Of a stretch of DNA of 15,718 nt, positions 13,346-15,718 are shown piece after piece; position 1 is the stretch's first letter, and each line of letters opens with the position of its first letter. The position numbers and the translations under genes were made by a program. Origin of the DNA: a bacterium (GTDB taxonomy: Bacteria; Patescibacteriota; Microgenomatia; UBA1400; PJMF01); contig OMIS01000029.1 of NCBI GenBank assembly GCA_900299155.1, positions 1-15,718 on the forward strand, written 5' to 3'. Below the pieces are notes generated by a model. That model saw nothing but the letters and a program-made list of their open reading frames with translations. It ran no database searches and was not told the origin of the DNA.

Positions 13346-15508
13346 ATGCCAAGAAAAAAGAAAAATCCATTCGGTCTTGAAGTGCGCATGGAAACAATCC
13401 ATTCGATTGTGGCCATCATACTTATTTTACTTGGTGTACTCGTTATTGTTTCCTTTACAGGTCAGGGTGCATTACTTTCAAGCTTAAATAATTTCCTCAT
13501 TACCTATCTGGGGCTTTCTGTATTATTACTGCCATTTATTTTTGTTTCTGCTGGACTAGTGATGTTCCGTACTAAATGGAGTTGGTCTCAACCACATGTG
13601 CTGCTCGGTTCGATCTTGGTTATGTTTGGCGCAATGGGCTTGCTTCACACTGGTGAGATTGGTATGAAAACCTACCTCAATATGAGTCAGTTGCTCTCAG
13701 GTGTGGGTGCCTCAGTACTGTTTGGGGCGATCCTTCTTTCTGGTGCGTTAATCATCTCACAGCTCTCAATTGGCGAGATTTTAGCCATGATCGCCAAGAT
13801 GCAGGAAGAACGACAACTGAGAGAAGTTGAAGCTGAAGTAGTAGAAGAGCCTGAAGAAGAAAAGAAGCCATTTTTTGCGTTACCCAAACTGCAACTCCCA
13901 TTTTCTAAAAAAGATGGCTTTGACATAAATGAAGGCCAGCACATAGAAGAAGCTGAAGATGAAAATCCAGTGGCAGTACATCATGAACAAGTGCCTGCTG
14001 TTGTGCCACAAGCAGCTACAGGAGAGATTCCTGCTACTGTTTCAACTCCAGCCCCAGCTCAACTTATCTGGGAGTACCCACCACTTTCATTGCTGGAAAC
14101 TTCTGAAGGTGGGGAAGCAGATCGTGGTGATGTGAAGAAAAATGCGTCTACAATTGAGCACACGCTTGAGTCATTTGGCATTAAAGCTCGTGTAGCAGAA
14201 GTAAATTATGGACCTTCTGTGACACAGTATGCTTTGGAAATTGCCCGTGGTACCAAGCTTTCCAAGATCACTTCACTGGCTACAGACTTGGCACTGGCAT
14301 TGGCAGCTCCCACAGGACAAATTCGTATTGAAGCGCCAATTGCAGGCCGTTCTCTCGTGGGTGTGGAAGTACCAAACTATTCCGCACAGTACGTGACGTT
14401 GCGCAAGATTTTAAGTTCTCCATTGATGAAGAAGCATCCTTCAAAAATTGCTACGGCGTTGGGTATTAATGTATCTGGTCAGCCAGTTATCATGGACATT
14501 GCCAAGATGCCTCACGTCTTGATTGCAGGTGCTACTGGTTCTGGTAAATCAGTGGCTATTAACACCTTTATGTGTTCTATTTTATTCCGCGCCAGCCCAG
14601 CAGAGGTCAAGTTCATTCTTGTCGACCCAAAACGGGTGGAATTAACTGGCTACAACGATATTCCTCACTTACTTGTCCCAGTCATAGTTGAACCTAAGAA
14701 AGTCGTTTCTGCATTGAAGTGGGCAGCTGACGAGATGGATAGCCGGTACAAGAAGTTAGCAGAAGTTGGTGTCAAAAATATTAGCTCCTACAATGAACTC
14801 GCTGGTCATGCCGCCATGTCAAATATCGTGATTGTGATTGATGAATTGGCTGATGTGATGCTCTTTGCTCCTGCTGAAGTAGAAGAGAGTATTACTCGTA
14901 TCGCGCAAATGGCACGTGCGGTGGGTATTCACTTGGTGCTTGCCACCCAACGTCCTTCTGTGGACGTTATCACTGGTTTGATTAAAGCAAATATCCCAGC
15001 ACGTATCGCATTTAACGTATCATCTATGATGGACTCTCGTGTGATCTTGGATAATCCTGGTGCAGAAAAATTACTTGGTAGAGGAGATATGCTTTTTATC
15101 CCTCCAGACCAATCAAAACCAGCTCGCGTACAGGGTACGTATGTGTCTGATAAGGAAATAAATAATTTGATTCAATTTATTAAATCTCAAGGTCAAGCTC
15201 CACAGTATGTAGAAGAAATTACCAACAAATACAAAGTAGCTGCTGCTGGAGAAAAAACTGCTGATGCAGATGAAAAAGATGAACTCTTTAATCAAGTCGC
15301 TCATTTCTTAGTCACAGAAGGTAAGGGTAAAGGTTCTTCTTCTATGATTCAGCGCCGTTACTCAGTTGGATACAACCGTGCCGCCCGTATCTTAGATCAG
15401 CTGTATGCCGCAGGATTTGTAGGACCTCAAGAGGGTAGTAAACCACGCGAAGTATATAGTTCAAAAGTGCTTGAATATCTTCGCAGCGCAGAAAATTCAC
15501 AAAGCTAA
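13346..15508 (+). CDS. ftsK: FtsK/SpoIIIE-family DNA translocase
   Basis: Septum-located, ATP-driven double-stranded DNA pump that clears chromosomes at division. The N-terminus has a basic start (MPRKKKNP) and four membrane segments near residues 18-40, 46-72, 80-98 and 112-135. An acidic, Pro/Ala-rich linker spans about 150-250 and is short compared with E. coli FtsK, as is common in small genomes. The alpha-beta motor follows: Walker A GATGSGKS at 395-402, FILVDPKRVELTGYNDIPHL, Walker B VIVIDELADV with Asp499-Glu500, then LATQRPSVDVITGLIKANIPARIAF. The C-terminal winged-helix gamma domain (about 640-705, MIQRRYSVGYNRAARILDQL) is complete, so it should recognise orienting DNA motifs. Length (720) resembles SpoIIIE/SftA-type proteins. 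Confidence 0.95.
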   Translation: MPRKKKNPFGLEVRMETIHSIVAIILILLGVLVIVSFTGQGALLSSLNNFLITYLGLSVLLLPFIFVSAGLVMFRTKWSWSQPHVLLGSILVMFGAMGLLHTGEIGMKTYLNMSQLLSGVGASVLFGAILLSGALIISQLSIGEILAMIAKMQEERQLREVEAEVVEEPEEEKKPFFALPKLQLPFSKKDGFDINEGQHIEEAEDENPVAVHHEQVPAVVPQAATGEIPATVSTPAPAQLIWEYPPLSLLETSEGGEADRGDVKKNASTIEHTLESFGIKARVAEVNYGPSVTQYALEIARGTKLSKITSLATDLALALAAPTGQIRIEAPIAGRSLVGVEVPNYSAQYVTLRKILSSPLMKKHPSKIATALGINVSGQPVIMDIAKMPHVLIAGATGSGKSVAINTFMCSILFRASPAEVKFILVDPKRVELTGYNDIPHLLVPVIVEPKKVVSALKWAADEMDSRYKKLAEVGVKNISSYNELAGHAAMSNIVIVIDELADVMLFAPAEVEESITRIAQMARAVGIHLVLATQRPSVDVITGLIKANIPARIAFNVSSMMDSRVILDNPGAEKLLGRGDMLFIPPDQSKPARVQGTYVSDKEINNLIQFIKSQGQAPQYVEEITNKYKVAAAGEKTADADEKDELFNQVAHFLVTEGKGKGSSSMIQRRYSVGYNRAARILDQLYAAGFVGPQEGSKPREVYSSKVLEYLRSAENSQS

Positions 15509-15513
15509 CAATC

Positions 15514-15549
15514 ACTTTATTCACATTCTCCTAGTGAAGTACGTTTTTT
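15514..15549 (+). terminator. Weak possible terminator after ftsK
   Basis: TTCAC (15520-15524) can pair with GTGAA (15534-15538), with a partial outer extension of AC/GT (15514-15515 with 15539-15540). A run of six T begins five bases after the stem at 15544. The stem is short and the loop is 9 bases, so this is uncertain. Confidence 0.3.
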
Positions 15550-15596
15550 GAAACTATACTACCATACCCAGAAGTGTCTTGCCTATAAAATAAGAC

Positions 15597-15613
15597 TATA
15601 GTACAATACTATA
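15597..15613. repeat. Perfect 7-bp inverted repeat
   Basis: TATAGTA (15597-15603) and TACTATA (15607-15613) flank CAA. It lies in the AT-rich space after ftsK (15509-15659). The right part overlaps a possible + strand promoter, TTGCCT (15579-15584), 17 bases, TACAAT (15602-15607). It could be an operator, a weak bidirectional hairpin or chance in AT-rich DNA. No downstream + strand gene is visible before the window ends. Confidence 0.4.
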
Positions 15614-15659
15614 CATTAGTATATATAACCCACATTCGCAGTTGAAAAGCACCACTTGG

Positions 15660-15718
15660 CTAAAAAATAAGATTTGTTTGTTCTCGTGCTAAGGCTTCCG
15701 CCGGGGTACGAAAATCGA
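15660..15718 (-). CDS. Possible 3' end of a minus-strand gene, maybe transposase/integrase
   Basis: Reading the minus strand inward from the right edge gives 18 codons, DFRTPAEALAREQTNLIF, then TAG at 15660-15662. The R-T-P-A-E-A-L motif shortly before the end resembles the C-terminal end of IS30- or IS481-type transposases, whose integrase core ends with a TPAE or TPxEVF motif. The piece is too short to prove coding, and a motif this small can occur by chance. If real, the gene converges on ftsK across a 151-base gap. Confidence 0.3.
   Translation of the reverse strand, partial: DFRTPAEALAREQTNLIF

Noticed and set aside
15579..15718. A new + strand gene or structured RNA starting at the right edge
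   Set aside because: There is a promoter-like TTGCCT/TACAAT pair, but no ATG follows and the remaining sequence matches no RNA family I recognise.

Overview
The window looks like a piece of a Candidate Phyla Radiation (Patescibacteria) genome. Three things suggest this: a type V-D CRISPR effector (Cas12d, formerly CasY), a family known mainly from these bacteria; short, stripped-down housekeeping proteins, such as a Lon-like ATPase without its protease domain; and several genes without Shine-Dalgarno sites. TGA is used as a stop at the end of cas12d, so this is not one of the lineages that recode TGA. No rRNA or marker gene is present, so a finer placement is not supported. All complete genes lie on the + strand.

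Left edge (2-2791): the C-terminal three quarters of Cas12d, open to the left edge, with an intact RuvC catalytic triad but without the cysteines of the usual RuvC-embedded zinc ribbon. It is clearly more AT-rich than what follows. No CRISPR array, cas1 or scoutRNA is visible; if present they must lie to the left.

2834-5798: a YjjX-type non-canonical NTP phosphatase and a short FAD/NAD(P) oxidoreductase. Then, behind a near-consensus promoter, come a predicted [3Fe-4S] ferredoxin, a membrane-anchored DsbA-like thiol oxidoreductase and a membrane-anchored protein of unknown function. 5902-6183: a 65-residue conserved-looking orphan with its own leader hairpin, strong ribosome binding site and a strong intrinsic terminator.

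6202-8688: a SufT/MIP18-type Fe-S assembly factor, RpiB, a divergent ribulose-phosphate 3-epimerase and a LOG-family nucleotide hydrolase. RpiB and the epimerase would interconvert pentose phosphates. 8804-13281: a PfkB-family kinase, the protease-less Lon-like ATPase, a multi-pass membrane protein 3 bases behind it, and RNase J lacking one conserved metal-ligand histidine. 13346-15508: FtsK/SpoIIIE DNA translocase. The right edge may hold the last codons of a minus-strand gene ending in a transposase-like TPAEAL motif.

The most interesting item is the Cas12d variant. Secondary items are the altered metal-binding residues in RNase J and the epimerase, the ATPase/membrane-protein pair, and a recurring layout in which a -10 box sits 6-7 bases before an ATG, suggesting leaderless mRNAs. 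Comparisons with reference proteins are from memory, not from a search.
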